64,000 nt of DNA from Rhodoferax sediminis (GCF_006970865.1 NZ_CP035503.1:509001-573000), one strand, 5' to 3'; counted from the first letter of the stretch, positions 29,183 to 38,126 are shown. Made by a program: numbers and translations. The notes: generated by a model not told the origin, from the letters alone.

Positions 29183-29722
29183 ATGACCTCGCAAAATGTT
29201 CTGCAATTGCAACAACCCACGCCCGGCGCTGCGCTGCCCGGCTGCTGGAAGCTGGACGCCGGCCGCGCCGTGACCCTGCGGCCGCGCGAGGCGGGTGTGT
29301 TGCGTATTGCGCAGGGCCAGGTATGGGCTACCCTGCAAGGCCCGCACCGCGGTCCCGCCAACGACCTGGGCGACCGTTTTCTGCACCCCGGCGAGTCGCT
29401 GGCGTTGCGGGCGGGACAACGCCTGGTACTCGAGCCCTGGGATGCAGCCGGCAGTGCGCCGGCCTGGTTCAGCTGGGACCCGCAGCCTGCCGCCGCACAG
29501 AATCCGCCTCGTGCGGTGCGCGGATGGGGTGTCGCCGTGGGTCAGCCCCTGGCCGATTTGCGCCTGGCGCTTGGCGGCGTGGCCCGGGCGTTGGGCGGCG
29601 CGGCGGGCGCGGTGGTCCGCCTGGGCGCGGGCTTGGCCGGATTCGCTATCGATTTGCTAGCTGGTCGTGTCCGCCCTGCGGGGGCTGAGCACGCTTTTAG
29701 TGCCGATTCCAGGGCCAGGTAG
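29183..29722 (+). CDS. DUF2917 domain protein
   Basis: A 179-residue protein whose N-terminal half matches DUF2917: GCWKLDAGRAVTLRPREAG, then GQVWATLQGPHRGPANDLGD, with the HPGESLALRAGQRLVLEPWD cupin-like strand pattern. The C-terminal half is Ala/Gly/Leu-rich and poorly conserved. Its last residues (LLAGRVRPAGAEHAFSADS) come from copy 7 of the coding repeat. ATG at 29183 is chosen because GGAG lies six bases ahead; the ATG at 29171 overlaps that signal. Function is unknown. The divergent LysR gene is the likely regulator. Confidence 0.82.
   Translation: MTSQNVLQLQQPTPGAALPGCWKLDAGRAVTLRPREAGVLRIAQGQVWATLQGPHRGPANDLGDRFLHPGESLALRAGQRLVLEPWDAAGSAPAWFSWDPQPAAAQNPPRAVRGWGVAVGQPLADLRLALGGVARALGGAAGAVVRLGAGLAGFAIDLLAGRVRPAGAEHAFSADSRAR
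29645..29696 (+). repeat. Coding repeat copy 7 (3' end of DUF2917 gene)
   Basis: GCTATCGATTTGCTAGC at 29645-29661, 20 nt, then GGGCTGAGCACGCTTTTAG. It is translated as LLAGRVRPAGAEH and supplies most of the C-terminal tail, much as copy 1 does for the hydroxylase gene. Confidence 0.73.
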
Positions 29723-29809
29723 GTGAAGCTCTCGCGGCGGTAGTCGGCAAAGTCTCGGGCAGGGTCGGGCATGGCCTGCACCATACCCCCGCGCTGGCAG
29801 AATGCCAAC

Positions 29810-30448
29810 ATGGCCCGCCCCAAATCTGCCTCTCACGAACTCAAGCGCGACGAAATTCTCGATATTGCCGCGCAGTGTTTTGCCGATCGCAGCTACCCGG
29901 CCGCCAGCATGAACGATATTGCCGCCGCCATTGGCACCTCGAAGGCGCGCCTCTACCACTACTACAGCAGCAAGGAAGCCATCCTGTTCGACCTGCTCGA
30001 CCGCTACACCCAGCGCCTGCTGGCCATCATCGGCCAGGTCGAGGCGACGGCGCAGCGCCGTAGCCTGGATGACCGCGCCGCGCTGCACGAGTTGGTCCGC
30101 AATTTCCTGCAGGAGTACGAAACCTCGGCCACGCGCCACGTGGCGCTGCTGCACGACACCAAGTTTCTGGCCGCAGAGGCCGATGCTGCGCCGGGTCAGG
30201 TGCCGGCGCTGTCGCAGCGCGAGCTGATCCTGAACCGCCAGCGCGATGTGGTCTCCGCCGTCACGCGATTCCTGCGTCGCGCCTATCCGCAGCGCGTGAA
30301 CGCCGCGAACCAGACGGCCCTGGCCATGATGCTGTTCGGCATGATCAACTGGACTTTCACCTGGCTGCGCCCCGGCGGGGCCATGAGCTACGCCGCGTTT
30401 GCCGAGCAGGTGATCGGCGTGCTCGAACATGGGCTCGCCGCGGGCTGA
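29810..30448 (+). CDS. TetR family transcriptional regulator
   Basis: A 212-residue TetR-type repressor. The helix-turn-helix at residues about 14-60 reads ILDIAAQCFADRSYPAASMN then DIAAAIGTSKARLYHYYSSK, the canonical TetR pattern. The C-terminal ligand domain is typical of regulators of fatty-acid or CoA-ester metabolism but not specific enough to name. The chosen ATG is the one immediately before MARPKSASHELKRDEI; upstream in-frame codons encode no family sequence. It stands between DUF2917 and a convergent LysR gene, four bases from the latter, and its target is not evident. Confidence 0.9.
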   Translation: MARPKSASHELKRDEILDIAAQCFADRSYPAASMNDIAAAIGTSKARLYHYYSSKEAILFDLLDRYTQRLLAIIGQVEATAQRRSLDDRAALHELVRNFLQEYETSATRHVALLHDTKFLAAEADAAPGQVPALSQRELILNRQRDVVSAVTRFLRRAYPQRVNAANQTALAMMLFGMINWTFTWLRPGGAMSYAAFAEQVIGVLEHGLAAG

Positions 30449-30452
30449 GAGA

Positions 30453-31364
30453 TCAGGGCGACTTCGCCTTCAAGGCACTGCGTAGGGTTGCGAGAAAGCG
30501 GATGCTGGCGGTCGACAACGAACGCCCGCGCTTGATCACTACCGAAATGTCGCGCGACACGCGTGGTGTCGAAATCGGCCGGATGACCAGCGATGCGTTG
30601 TTCGATGCGCGCGCGAAGGCCGAGGGCATGATCGAGGCGCCCATGCCGCTGGCCGTCATCCACAACGCGGTCGACATGAATGACACCTCGTTGACAACGT
30701 TCAGGATTACGCCTGCGGTGGCTGCTGTGCCGTCGATCAGCGGCCGGACGCCATAGCCGGTACGCATGGTCACAATGGGGTGGCCTGCAAGGTCGACCCA
30801 ACGAACGCTGCGTGCGCAAGCCAGCGGATGGCTGGCCAGGCACACCAGCGCGAGTTGATCACGCAGGAGCGTCTGTGTGTCCACCTCGGCGCCGGGGTGC
30901 TCAGGAGTGCCAATGCCGAAATCGACGTGCTCACCAATGATCCGCGAGATGAACTGGTCGGGCGCGCAGTCGTCCACGACCACGCGCACCTGCGGGTAGG
31001 CTGCGCCAAAAGCGCAGATGGCGTCCGGCAGCAGGAAGGACGCCAGCGTGGGCGTTGTGGCGAAGCAGACGCGACCACGTTCCAGCGTCGACAGTGTGCG
31101 AAAGCTGGACGATAGTGCGTCCATGTCGCGCAGGATGCGTTCGGCCGTCGCAAGCATTTCATTCGCCGCCGCAGTTGGCTGCAGCGATCGGGTGGTGCGA
31201 TCGAACAGACGCGCACCCAGCCCCTCTTCGAGTTGCCGGATCAACATGCTGACGGCCGACTGAGTCACGAAGAGCTTCTCGGCGGCGGCGCCAAGTTTGC
31301 GCAGTCGGTGAACCTGCACGAAGGCGCGCAACTGCCGGAAGGTGGGGGCAAAGGTTTTATTCAT
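30453..31364 (-). CDS. LysR family transcriptional regulator
   Basis: A 303-residue LysR-type regulator with the DNA-binding domain at residues 8-65 (TFRQLRAFVQVHRLRKLGAA, then LFVTQSAVSMLIRQLEEGLG). The effector domain follows. It is divergent from the Bug receptor and flavin monooxygenase genes with 96 bp between, so it most likely controls their expression in response to an aromatic or carboxylic substrate. No other target is evident. Confidence 0.9.
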   Translation of the reverse strand: MNKTFAPTFRQLRAFVQVHRLRKLGAAAEKLFVTQSAVSMLIRQLEEGLGARLFDRTTRSLQPTAAANEMLATAERILRDMDALSSSFRTLSTLERGRVCFATTPTLASFLLPDAICAFGAAYPQVRVVVDDCAPDQFISRIIGEHVDFGIGTPEHPGAEVDTQTLLRDQLALVCLASHPLACARSVRWVDLAGHPIVTMRTGYGVRPLIDGTAATAGVILNVVNEVSFMSTALWMTASGMGASIMPSAFARASNNASLVIRPISTPRVSRDISVVIKRGRSLSTASIRFLATLRSALKAKSP

Positions 31365-31460
31365 CAGGCAACATGATATTGGGTCAACAATTTTTTGATT
31401 TACGAATGAATTGCGCTGAGGTCCAATGGTGTTTGGAGATAACTACATGGACCCACTTCA

Positions 31461-32465
31461 ATGATGAATTTCACCCGCCTCCTGCGCCCCGTCGCCTTTG
31501 CCGCGTTCACCGGACTGGCCGCACTGGCCATGCCCACCGCCGCGCAGAATGCCGTGGGTGACTTCCCGATCAAGCCGATCCAGGTGGTCGTCACTTTCCC
31601 GCCCGGTGGCAGCTCCGACGCCGTGTTCCGCATGATCGTGCCGCGCCTGAACGAGAAGCTGGGACAACCTGTCATAGTGGATAACCGGCCGGGCGCCGGC
31701 GGAAATGTGGGCCTCACGCTGGTGGCTAGGGCGCCGGCCGACGGCTACACGCTGGGGCTGGGCGCTGCGGGCGCACTGTCGGCCAACGTCAGCCTCTATC
31801 CGCAGATGCCGTTCGACGCCATGAAGGACTTCAAGCCGGTCGCGATGCTGGCGGCGATCCCGTTCGTGATTGTCGGTAATCCATCGATGAAAGCAAAAGC
31901 GGTGACGCTGCGCGAGCTCATCGCACTGGCCAAGGCCGAGCCGGACAAGCTGTCGGTCGGTTATGGTGGCAACGGCACAGCGATGCACCTGTCTGCGGCG
32001 TTGTTCGCCCAGATGGCGAACATCCAATTGAACGAGGTGCCGTACCGCGGCAGCGGACCGGTTGCGCTCGACGTGATGGGCGGCCAGTTGTCACTGGGCG
32101 TGGTCGACCTGCCGTCGGCGCTGCAACAGATCAAGGCCGGCAAGCTGATTGCCTATGCTGTGACCAGTGCGCGACGACTGCCCATGCTGCCGGACGTACC
32201 TACCGTGGCTGAGGCAGGACTGCCCGGATACGATTCGACCGGCTGGTTCGGCATTGTGGCGCCGGCCGGAACGCCCGAGCCGATCGTCGCGCGGCTGAAT
32301 GCCGAAATCAACGCCGCATTGACCGACGAGGCCATCAAGACCAAATTGCGGAACATGGGTGTCGAGCCGGAGCCGGGCACGTCCGCAGCCTTTGGTGTCT
32401 ACATTCGTTCCGAAACCGCGAAATGGGCCAATGTGATCCGGATTGCCCGTATCAAGCTGGGGTGA
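31461..32465 (+). CDS. Tripartite tricarboxylate transporter receptor (Bug family)
   Basis: A 334-residue periplasmic binding protein of the Bug/TctC family. The signal peptide (AFAAFTGLAALAMPTAAQ) is followed by the family start FPIKPIQVVVTFPPGGSSDA and VDNRPGAGGNVGL. LSVGYGGNGTAMHLSAALF and LPDVPTVAEAGLPGYDSTGW are classical Bug motifs. No membrane permease genes accompany it, as is usual for orphan Bug proteins in this order. It sits eight bases ahead of a flavin monooxygenase, suggesting it binds that enzyme's aromatic substrate or a related acid. Confidence 0.92.
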   Translation: MMNFTRLLRPVAFAAFTGLAALAMPTAAQNAVGDFPIKPIQVVVTFPPGGSSDAVFRMIVPRLNEKLGQPVIVDNRPGAGGNVGLTLVARAPADGYTLGLGAAGALSANVSLYPQMPFDAMKDFKPVAMLAAIPFVIVGNPSMKAKAVTLRELIALAKAEPDKLSVGYGGNGTAMHLSAALFAQMANIQLNEVPYRGSGPVALDVMGGQLSLGVVDLPSALQQIKAGKLIAYAVTSARRLPMLPDVPTVAEAGLPGYDSTGWFGIVAPAGTPEPIVARLNAEINAALTDEAIKTKLRNMGVEPEPGTSAAFGVYIRSETAKWANVIRIARIKLG

Positions 32466-32472
32466 AAGACGC

Positions 32473-34146
32473 ATGAACGCACCCGCAGAGATTCTGGCCG
32501 CCGACGTGCTGATCGTCGGCGCCGGCCCCGTGGGCCTGACCATGGCGATGGACTTGGCCGCGCGCGGCGTGAAAGTGCTCATCGCCGAAATTCGCCGTTA
32601 CGCCGAGCCGCCAAACGTGAAGTGCAACCATGTCGCCTCGCGCACCATGGAGCAGTTCCGCCGACTCGGCGTTGCGCGCAAGCTGCGCGACGCCGGACTC
32701 CCCGCCGATTATCCGAACGATGTCGTGTTCCGCACCAGCGTCACGGGCATTGAGCTGACGCGCATCCCGATTCCCTGCCGGCGCGACCGCTACACCGAGG
32801 CGGAAGGGCCGGACGCATGGTGGCCGACGGCGGAGCCGCCGCACCGCATCAACCAGATCTATCTGGAGCCGATTCTGCTGGAGCACACGGCCGCGCTGTC
32901 GGGCGTGACCCTGCTCAACCGGACGCAGGTCACCGGTTTCATGCAAGACGAGACGGGTGTCGTCGCGACGGCGACGAGCCTCGACGATGGCGGCACGCGT
33001 ACGCTTCGCGCCCGCTTCATGGTGGGCTGTGACGGCGGCAGTTCCGCGGTGCGCAAGCAGATCGGCGCGAAGCTTGAGGGGACGGCCGTCATCCAGCGCG
33101 TGCAGTCGACCTACATCCGCGCGCCGCAGCTGCGCTCGCTCATTCCGGGCAAGCCGGCATGGTCGTACTACTCGATGAACCCCCGGCGTTGCGGCACGAT
33201 GTTCGCCATCGATGGCCATGCCACCTGGCTGGTGCACAACCACCTGAACGCCGAGGAGCCCGAATTCGATTCGGTCGACCGCGACCGCTCGATCCGCGAC
33301 ATCCTCGGTGTCGGGCCCGACTTCGAATACGAGGTGATCAGCAAGGAAGACTGGGTGGGACGCCGGCTGGTGGCCGACCGCTTCCGCGATCGCCGGGTCT
33401 TTTTGGCGGGTGATGCGGCGCACCTGTGGGTGCCCTACGCCGGCTACGGCATGAATGCGGGCATCGCGGATGCCCTCAATCTGTCGTGGCTGCTGGCGGC
33501 CTGCGTGCAGGGCTGGGCCGACGAACGCATCCTGGACGCCTACGAGGCGGAACGCCAGCCCATCACCGAGCAGGTGTCGCGCTTCGCAATGGACCATGCG
33601 CAGAAGATGATCCGCGCGCGCCGCACCGTGCCGGCCGACATCGAGGCGCCCGGACCCGAGGCTGACGCGCAGCGCGCCGACATCGGACGCGAGGCCTATG
33701 AACTCAACGTGCAGCAGTTCTGCTGTGCCGGCCTCAATTTCGGCTACTACTACACGGGCTCGCCCGTCATCGAGTACGACGACGCCGCGCCGCCGGCATA
33801 CTCGATGGGCGCCTTTACTCCCTCGACCGTGCCGGGCTGTCGGGCGCCGCATTTCTGGCTGACGGATGGGCGTTCTCTGTACGACGCTTTCGGCCCGGCC
33901 TACACGCTGCTTCGCTTCGACCGACATGCAGACGTCGCGCCGCTCCAGCGCGCCGCGCAGGCAACCGGCATGCCGCTGACAGTGCTGGACGTCGACGCGC
34001 CCGCTGTTCCCGCCGAGTACGTGCATGCGCTGGTGATGTGCCGCGCCGATCAGCATGTGGTGTGGCGAGGCGACGCGGTGCCGCGCAATGGCGATGCCTT
34101 CATCGCGCGCCTGTGCGGTCGCGCCATGGCGGAAGCCACGCTCTAG
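32473..34146 (+). CDS. FAD-dependent monooxygenase (PheA/TfdB-type hydroxylase)
   Basis: A 557-residue flavoprotein of the class A aromatic hydroxylase family. The FAD-binding GxGxxG is in LIVGAGPVGLTMAMDLAARG (residues 12-31). The DG motif is MVGCDGGSSAVRKQIG near residue 180, and the GD motif RVFLAGDAAHLWVPYAGYG near 310. A thioredoxin-like C-terminal domain follows, as in phenol hydroxylases. It probably inserts oxygen into an aromatic substrate using NAD(P)H. The ATG at 32473 has GGTGAAAG ahead and directly follows the Bug gene. Confidence 0.9.
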   Translation: MNAPAEILAADVLIVGAGPVGLTMAMDLAARGVKVLIAEIRRYAEPPNVKCNHVASRTMEQFRRLGVARKLRDAGLPADYPNDVVFRTSVTGIELTRIPIPCRRDRYTEAEGPDAWWPTAEPPHRINQIYLEPILLEHTAALSGVTLLNRTQVTGFMQDETGVVATATSLDDGGTRTLRARFMVGCDGGSSAVRKQIGAKLEGTAVIQRVQSTYIRAPQLRSLIPGKPAWSYYSMNPRRCGTMFAIDGHATWLVHNHLNAEEPEFDSVDRDRSIRDILGVGPDFEYEVISKEDWVGRRLVADRFRDRRVFLAGDAAHLWVPYAGYGMNAGIADALNLSWLLAACVQGWADERILDAYEAERQPITEQVSRFAMDHAQKMIRARRTVPADIEAPGPEADAQRADIGREAYELNVQQFCCAGLNFGYYYTGSPVIEYDDAAPPAYSMGAFTPSTVPGCRAPHFWLTDGRSLYDAFGPAYTLLRFDRHADVAPLQRAAQATGMPLTVLDVDAPAVPAEYVHALVMCRADQHVVWRGDAVPRNGDAFIARLCGRAMAEATL

Positions 34147-34269
34147 CGGGGTTTCCATGGGGGTGCGTGCCGAAGCGCGAGCATCGCGTTGCGCGGCACG
34201 ACTGACGCGCCCTGAGTTTGGATCGCATTCGGCATGCTCGAAGATGGGCTGAGCCACTACACTGACCGC

Positions 34270-34779
34270 ATGAGTGCAATGCATGTGGTCGTGATGGGCG
34301 TCGCGGGGTGCGGCAAGTCGGCGGTCGGGCGGCGCATGGCCGCGCAACTGGGCCTGCCGCTGATCGAGGGCGACGACTTTCATCCGCCGCGCAATATTCA
34401 CAAGATGGAGCAGGGCGTGCCGCTCACGGACAGGGATCGCGCCGGCTGGCTGCAGGCGCTGGGCGCCAAGCTGGCGCAGCACCCGGCCGGCGCGGTGCTG
34501 ACCTGCTCCGCGCTCAAGCGGGCGTACCGCGATACCTTGCGGGCGGCCGTGCCGGAGCTGCGCTTTGTGCACCTGGCCATCACGCCGGCCGAATCGCTGC
34601 GCCGCGTCGCGGGGCGCGACGGCCATTTTTACCCGCCCAGCCTGGTGGCCAGCCAGTTCGAGGCGCTGCAGGACCCCGCCGAAGAACCGGGTGTGCTGGC
34701 GCTGGACGCAACGGCTTCGCTGGAGGAACTGGCTTTGAAAGCAGTGCAGTGGCTGAAAGCGGAATTTAACAATGCGTAA
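34270..34779 (+). CDS. gntK: Gluconokinase
   Basis: A 169-residue kinase that phosphorylates gluconate to 6-phosphogluconate. The P-loop VMGVAGCGKSAVGRRMA lies at residues 7-23, and EGDDFHPPRNIHKM with LTDRDRAGWL is the gluconokinase substrate region. TCSALKRAYRDTLR matches the LID segment. The ATG at 34270 is taken; a second ATG nine bases on is also possible. It stands alone with no gluconate permease or regulator beside it. Confidence 0.92.
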   Translation: MSAMHVVVMGVAGCGKSAVGRRMAAQLGLPLIEGDDFHPPRNIHKMEQGVPLTDRDRAGWLQALGAKLAQHPAGAVLTCSALKRAYRDTLRAAVPELRFVHLAITPAESLRRVAGRDGHFYPPSLVASQFEALQDPAEEPGVLALDATASLEELALKAVQWLKAEFNNA

Positions 34780-34871
34780 TTAATTACGGTTAGGTAAAAT
34801 CGCACGGTCATCAAGAAGATGCCGCGCGACTTGCGCCTCTTCAGCCCTTGCCCACTTACAGGAGACTCCCC

Positions 34872-35873
34872 ATGTCCAGCGCCCCCACCAAAGCCTTCGC
34901 CAGCCAGGCCGATCTGGCCGACAAGAAAATCACCTTCGAGCAACTCAGCGCCCATTGCTGGGCCTACACCGCCGAGGGTGATCCCAATTCCGGCGTGATC
35001 ATTGGCGACAAGTTCATCATGGTCAGCGACACCACCGCCACGCCGGCGATGGCGCAGGACCTGATCGCGAAGATCCGCACCATCAGCGACAAGCCCATCA
35101 AGTACGTGCTGCTGACCCACTACCATGCCGTGCGCGTGCTCGGCGCCAGCGCCTATGTGGCCGAAGGGGCGACCGAGGTCATCGCCAGCCAGGGCACGCT
35201 GGACCTCATCATCGAGCGCGGCAAGGAAGACATGCAAAGCGAGATGGAGCGCTTCCCGCGCCTGTTCCGCGGTGCCGAGGGCGTGCCCGGCCTGACCTGG
35301 CCGACGCTGGTGATCGGCGGCGGCGATGCCACCAAGGGCGAAGTGCCCGGCAAGCTGGTCGTCGATCTGGGCGGCGTCAAGGTGCAGATCTGGTCGCCCG
35401 GCTACGGCCACACGCGCGGCGATACGATTGCCTGGGTGGCCGAAGAGAAGGTGCTTTTCAGCGGCGACCTGGTCGAGTATGAGGCCGGCGTCTATACCGG
35501 CGACGCCCAGCTCGAGGAATGGCCCGCCACGCTCGAAGCCCTGCGGGCGTTGAGGGCCGAGGCCATCGTGCCCGGACGCGGCGAAGCCATGAAGGGCGCG
35601 GCCAACGTCGACAAGGCGCTCGACTACACCAAGCGCTGGGTCGAAACGCTGTACCGCTGCGGCAAGGAAGCCGCCGCCGCCAAAATGGACCTGAAGGCCG
35701 CCATGGCGCACACGCGCAAGAGCATGGACCCGATCTTCGGCCAAGTGTTCATCTACGAGCACTGCCTGCCGTTCGATGTGAGCCGCGCCTTTGACGAGGC
35801 CAGCGGCATCAAGAACCCGCGCATCTGGACGGCGGCGCGCGACAAGGAAATGTGGGCTGCGTTGCAGGCGTGA
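34872..35873 (+). CDS. Metallo-beta-lactamase-fold protein with degenerate metal site
   Basis: A 333-residue protein of the metallo-beta-lactamase fold (residues about 30-240). The usual HxHxDH motif is replaced by THYHAVRVLGASAY, which keeps the first two His but has Val and Arg in place of Asp and His. The third His (GYGHTRGDT) and the bridging Asp (FSGDLVE) are present, but the last His position reads PGRGEAM. At most part of a binuclear site can form, so ordinary hydrolase activity is uncertain. CAGGAGA precedes the ATG at 34872. Function is unknown; there is no clear operon partner. Confidence 0.85.
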   Translation: MSSAPTKAFASQADLADKKITFEQLSAHCWAYTAEGDPNSGVIIGDKFIMVSDTTATPAMAQDLIAKIRTISDKPIKYVLLTHYHAVRVLGASAYVAEGATEVIASQGTLDLIIERGKEDMQSEMERFPRLFRGAEGVPGLTWPTLVIGGGDATKGEVPGKLVVDLGGVKVQIWSPGYGHTRGDTIAWVAEEKVLFSGDLVEYEAGVYTGDAQLEEWPATLEALRALRAEAIVPGRGEAMKGAANVDKALDYTKRWVETLYRCGKEAAAAKMDLKAAMAHTRKSMDPIFGQVFIYEHCLPFDVSRAFDEASGIKNPRIWTAARDKEMWAALQA

Positions 35874-35947
35874 TGACGACGGGCAGCGGTCGCTGAAGGC
35901 GCTGGCGACGGGCTTGGGTGCATGGTTGCGTCCGGCCTGCGCAAGGG

Positions 35948-36346
35948 TCAGCAGGGATCCAGGGCGAGCGTCGGGATCAACGCCAGAAACTGCTCCAATG
36001 CCTGCTCGCCATCGCCCTGCCCGATCCGCATCAGGGCATCTTCATCGCCACTCGCAACGTAACCCATGGCGAAACGCTCGAAGCGCCGTTCGATCAGAGA
36101 CCCCTCATGGACGACCGTGACATCCATGTGACGTGGATCCGTCCGAATTTGCTCCATCAACTTGAGGACGTCGTTGCGGGTGCCTTCGATCTGCTGGCAA
36201 AAATGCATGCCGTCGAACACCAGCAGGCCCGTGATGTCGCGCGCTGCATTCCTCGTGCGCGCCGCCGTCACAATGCCGGCAACCTGGGTCACCTGAGCGG
36301 TCAGGGCTAGCGTGCTAGCATACAAAACTTCGTAAAGAGTGGTCAC
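35948..36346 (-). CDS. BLUF-domain blue-light sensor
   Basis: A 132-residue single-domain BLUF protein that should bind FAD and sense blue light. The key Tyr lies in LYEVLYAS at the N-terminus, then the flavin-contact region RNAARDITGLLVFDGMHFCQ with the conserved Asn, and QIEGTRNDVLKLMEQIRTDP after it. GTG at 36346 is favoured as start because GGAG lies seven bases upstream; a TTG at 36358 is the alternative. It has no output domain and is divergent, 48 bp away, from a Crp/Fnr-type regulator, which it could influence. Confidence 0.87.
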   Translation of the reverse strand: MTTLYEVLYASTLALTAQVTQVAGIVTAARTRNAARDITGLLVFDGMHFCQQIEGTRNDVLKLMEQIRTDPRHMDVTVVHEGSLIERRFERFAMGYVASGDEDALMRIGQGDGEQALEQFLALIPTLALDPC

Positions 36347-36394
36347 TTGGGTCTCCAATTTGCTGCAATGTAGGCGCGATTGAATGGAGCCACA

Positions 36395-37192
36395 ATGTCA
36401 AAAGACACAATCGGCTCATCTCCCATGGTCACATCTGCCCTCATTGAGCCTGAGCCGTCCGTTTGCCCCCGGCACTGCGTGGATTGCCATCTGCGGCAAT
36501 CTGACGGTTTTGCACCCGTGTCTGCGTCGGAACTTGCATTTGTCGAGGCCTTGCGCAACGGTAGGGTTCGTATCAAGGCGGGCGGTGAAATCATTGCCGA
36601 GCAGAAGCCGGGCGGCAAGCTGTTCACGCTGTACGCCGGCTGGGCGTTTCGCTACAAGTCGCTCAGCGACGGGCGCCGCCAGATCCTGAATTTTCTGTTA
36701 CCGGGCGATTTCATCGGCCTGCAGGGGCAGTTTGCCGACGGCGCTACGCATGGCGTGGAAGCTGTGACGGAAGTGGCGCTGTGCGTTTTTGCACGCGATA
36801 GCCTGAGGGACTTGTTCCGCGAGTACCCGAATCTGGGCTATGACCTGACCTGGCTTGCGGCACGCGAGGAGAGCCTGGTCGACGAGAATTTGCTGACCGC
36901 CGGGCGCCGCAACGCGACCGAGCGCGTCGCCATGCTGCTGATCCACCTGTATCGCCGGGCGCAGCGGGTGGGACTGGTGCAGGACGATAGCGTGGCGTTT
37001 CCGTTGAATCAGCAACACATCGCCGATGCACTCGGCCTGTCGCTGGTGCACACCAACAAGACGTTGCGCCGCCTGCGCAAGCTGGGTTTGCACCAGATCG
37101 AGGATGGGCGCTTGCGGCTGGTCAATCCCAAGGCACTGGTGCGCATCGCCGACTATTACGACCGGCCGTTGCGCCGCGCGCCATTGATCTAG
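36395..37192 (+). CDS. Crp/Fnr family transcriptional regulator
   Basis: A 265-residue regulator with an N-terminal cyclic-nucleotide-like beta-roll and a C-terminal winged helix. The N-terminus has CPRHCVDC, which matches the C-x3-C-x2-C start of FNR, but the fourth FNR cluster Cys, five residues further on, is Asp here. A central Cys (VALCVFARDS) is kept. The recognition helix region reads LNQQHIADALGLSLVHTNKT, unlike the E-x-x-SR of FNR, so it should not read an FNR box. ATG at 36395 has GGAG ahead. Whether it senses oxygen or NO is unknown. Confidence 0.88.
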   Translation: MSKDTIGSSPMVTSALIEPEPSVCPRHCVDCHLRQSDGFAPVSASELAFVEALRNGRVRIKAGGEIIAEQKPGGKLFTLYAGWAFRYKSLSDGRRQILNFLLPGDFIGLQGQFADGATHGVEAVTEVALCVFARDSLRDLFREYPNLGYDLTWLAAREESLVDENLLTAGRRNATERVAMLLIHLYRRAQRVGLVQDDSVAFPLNQQHIADALGLSLVHTNKTLRRLRKLGLHQIEDGRLRLVNPKALVRIADYYDRPLRRAPLI

Positions 37193-37226
37193 TTTTCGTC
37201 ACGACCCGCGCAAGCAGCAGCGTCGG

Positions 37227-38126
37227 TTACGGTTGCGGCAACGCCAGCTGTGCCAGGTCCCGTTCGTAGGCGCGCAGCCTTTGTACAGCGGTGTCGCGCT
37301 GGCCGGCCGTGGCGGTGTTGTGCGTCAAGGCGACGCTGCGGCAGTCTTCCTGCAGCAGGGCTTGCTGGTAGGCGCGGTATGCAGGGTTGGGCGAGTCGAG
37401 TGCGCGCTCGAAGTAGCCGTGGACCAGGTCGCGCGCGTCGCCTTCAGGCAGCCCGGCCTGTGTGATCCGGCGCAGCGTCTGCAGCGCATCCTGCTGGCGG
37501 CGCAGCCGCTCTTCGTAGCTCATGCGCGCATCAAAACCCGACAGCGCCACTTGCGCGCGAAGACTGTCTTTTTGAGCGCCGTCAAGCCGGCCGTAGATCA
37601 TTTCAGTGCGTGCCAGCCACTGCTTGTAGCGCTTGTCCGACTGCTCCGCGGGTGCCCTGGACAGCCACTCCTTGCGGTAGCGCGCGTCAGCCTTCGCGTA
37701 CTTGCGATCCAGCCCCTGCAATTGCGCCGGCGTCAGCGTCATGGCCAGTGCCGTCGCGGCAGGCTCGATCTGCGCCAAGAGGGTCCCCAGGTGCCGGCGC
37801 ATTTCCAGGGCAATGGCACAAACCTGCTCTGGCCCAATATCGGCGGTGGCCAATTGCTCCACTTTCTGTAGCAATTCGACATACCGGGGCAATTCGGTTG
37901 AGCGGTGCCAGAGCTGCAGCCGGGCCAGATCCGCGCGCAGCTGCAGGGTTTGCGCCTCATTGAAATCCACATAGCCGTCCAGCCACCAGTACCCGACGCC
38001 CGCGGCATTGTTGTAGGCGATCTTGATCGTGCTGCAGGCCGCCAGCGCAAGCGTGAACATCAGCCAGCCGATAATCCGGGCTACGCTTCCGGCCCAGGCC
38101 GGCAGAAAACGCACAGGAGGAGTCAT
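37227..38126 (-). CDS. DUF6279 family lipoprotein
   Basis: A protein of about 299 residues with a lipoprotein signal (IIGWLMFTLALAAC-STIKIA) and the DUF6279 hallmark start YNNAAGVGYWWLDGYVDFNE. The rest is helical and rich in Arg, Leu and Gln. It should be anchored to a membrane facing the periplasm; function is unknown. The start is unsure: ATG at 38126 shares bases with the glmU ATG on the other strand (the sequence CATG serves both), and a GTG at 38114 is an alternative. Neither has a good ribosome-binding site. Confidence 0.82.
   Translation of the reverse strand: MTPPVRFLPAWAGSVARIIGWLMFTLALAACSTIKIAYNNAAGVGYWWLDGYVDFNEAQTLQLRADLARLQLWHRSTELPRYVELLQKVEQLATADIGPEQVCAIALEMRRHLGTLLAQIEPAATALAMTLTPAQLQGLDRKYAKADARYRKEWLSRAPAEQSDKRYKQWLARTEMIYGRLDGAQKDSLRAQVALSGFDARMSYEERLRRQQDALQTLRRITQAGLPEGDARDLVHGYFERALDSPNPAYRAYQQALLQEDCRSVALTHNTATAGQRDTAVQRLRAYERDLAQLALPQP

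Noticed and set aside
36303..36317. GCTAGCGTGCTAGC palindrome in the BLUF gene
   Set aside because: It lies within well-conserved BLUF coding sequence and is not at the 17+20 spacing of the repeat family.
36395..37192. Naming the Crp/Fnr gene fnr
   Set aside because: One cluster cysteine is missing and the recognition helix differs from that of FNR.
37830..37884. A further apparent repeat copy in the DUF6279 gene (GCTACAGAAAGTGGAGC, 20 nt, GGGCCAGAGC)
   Set aside because: Spacing fits, but the codon frame differs from all other sense copies and the protein sequence there looks normal for the family, so chance is likely in GC-rich DNA.
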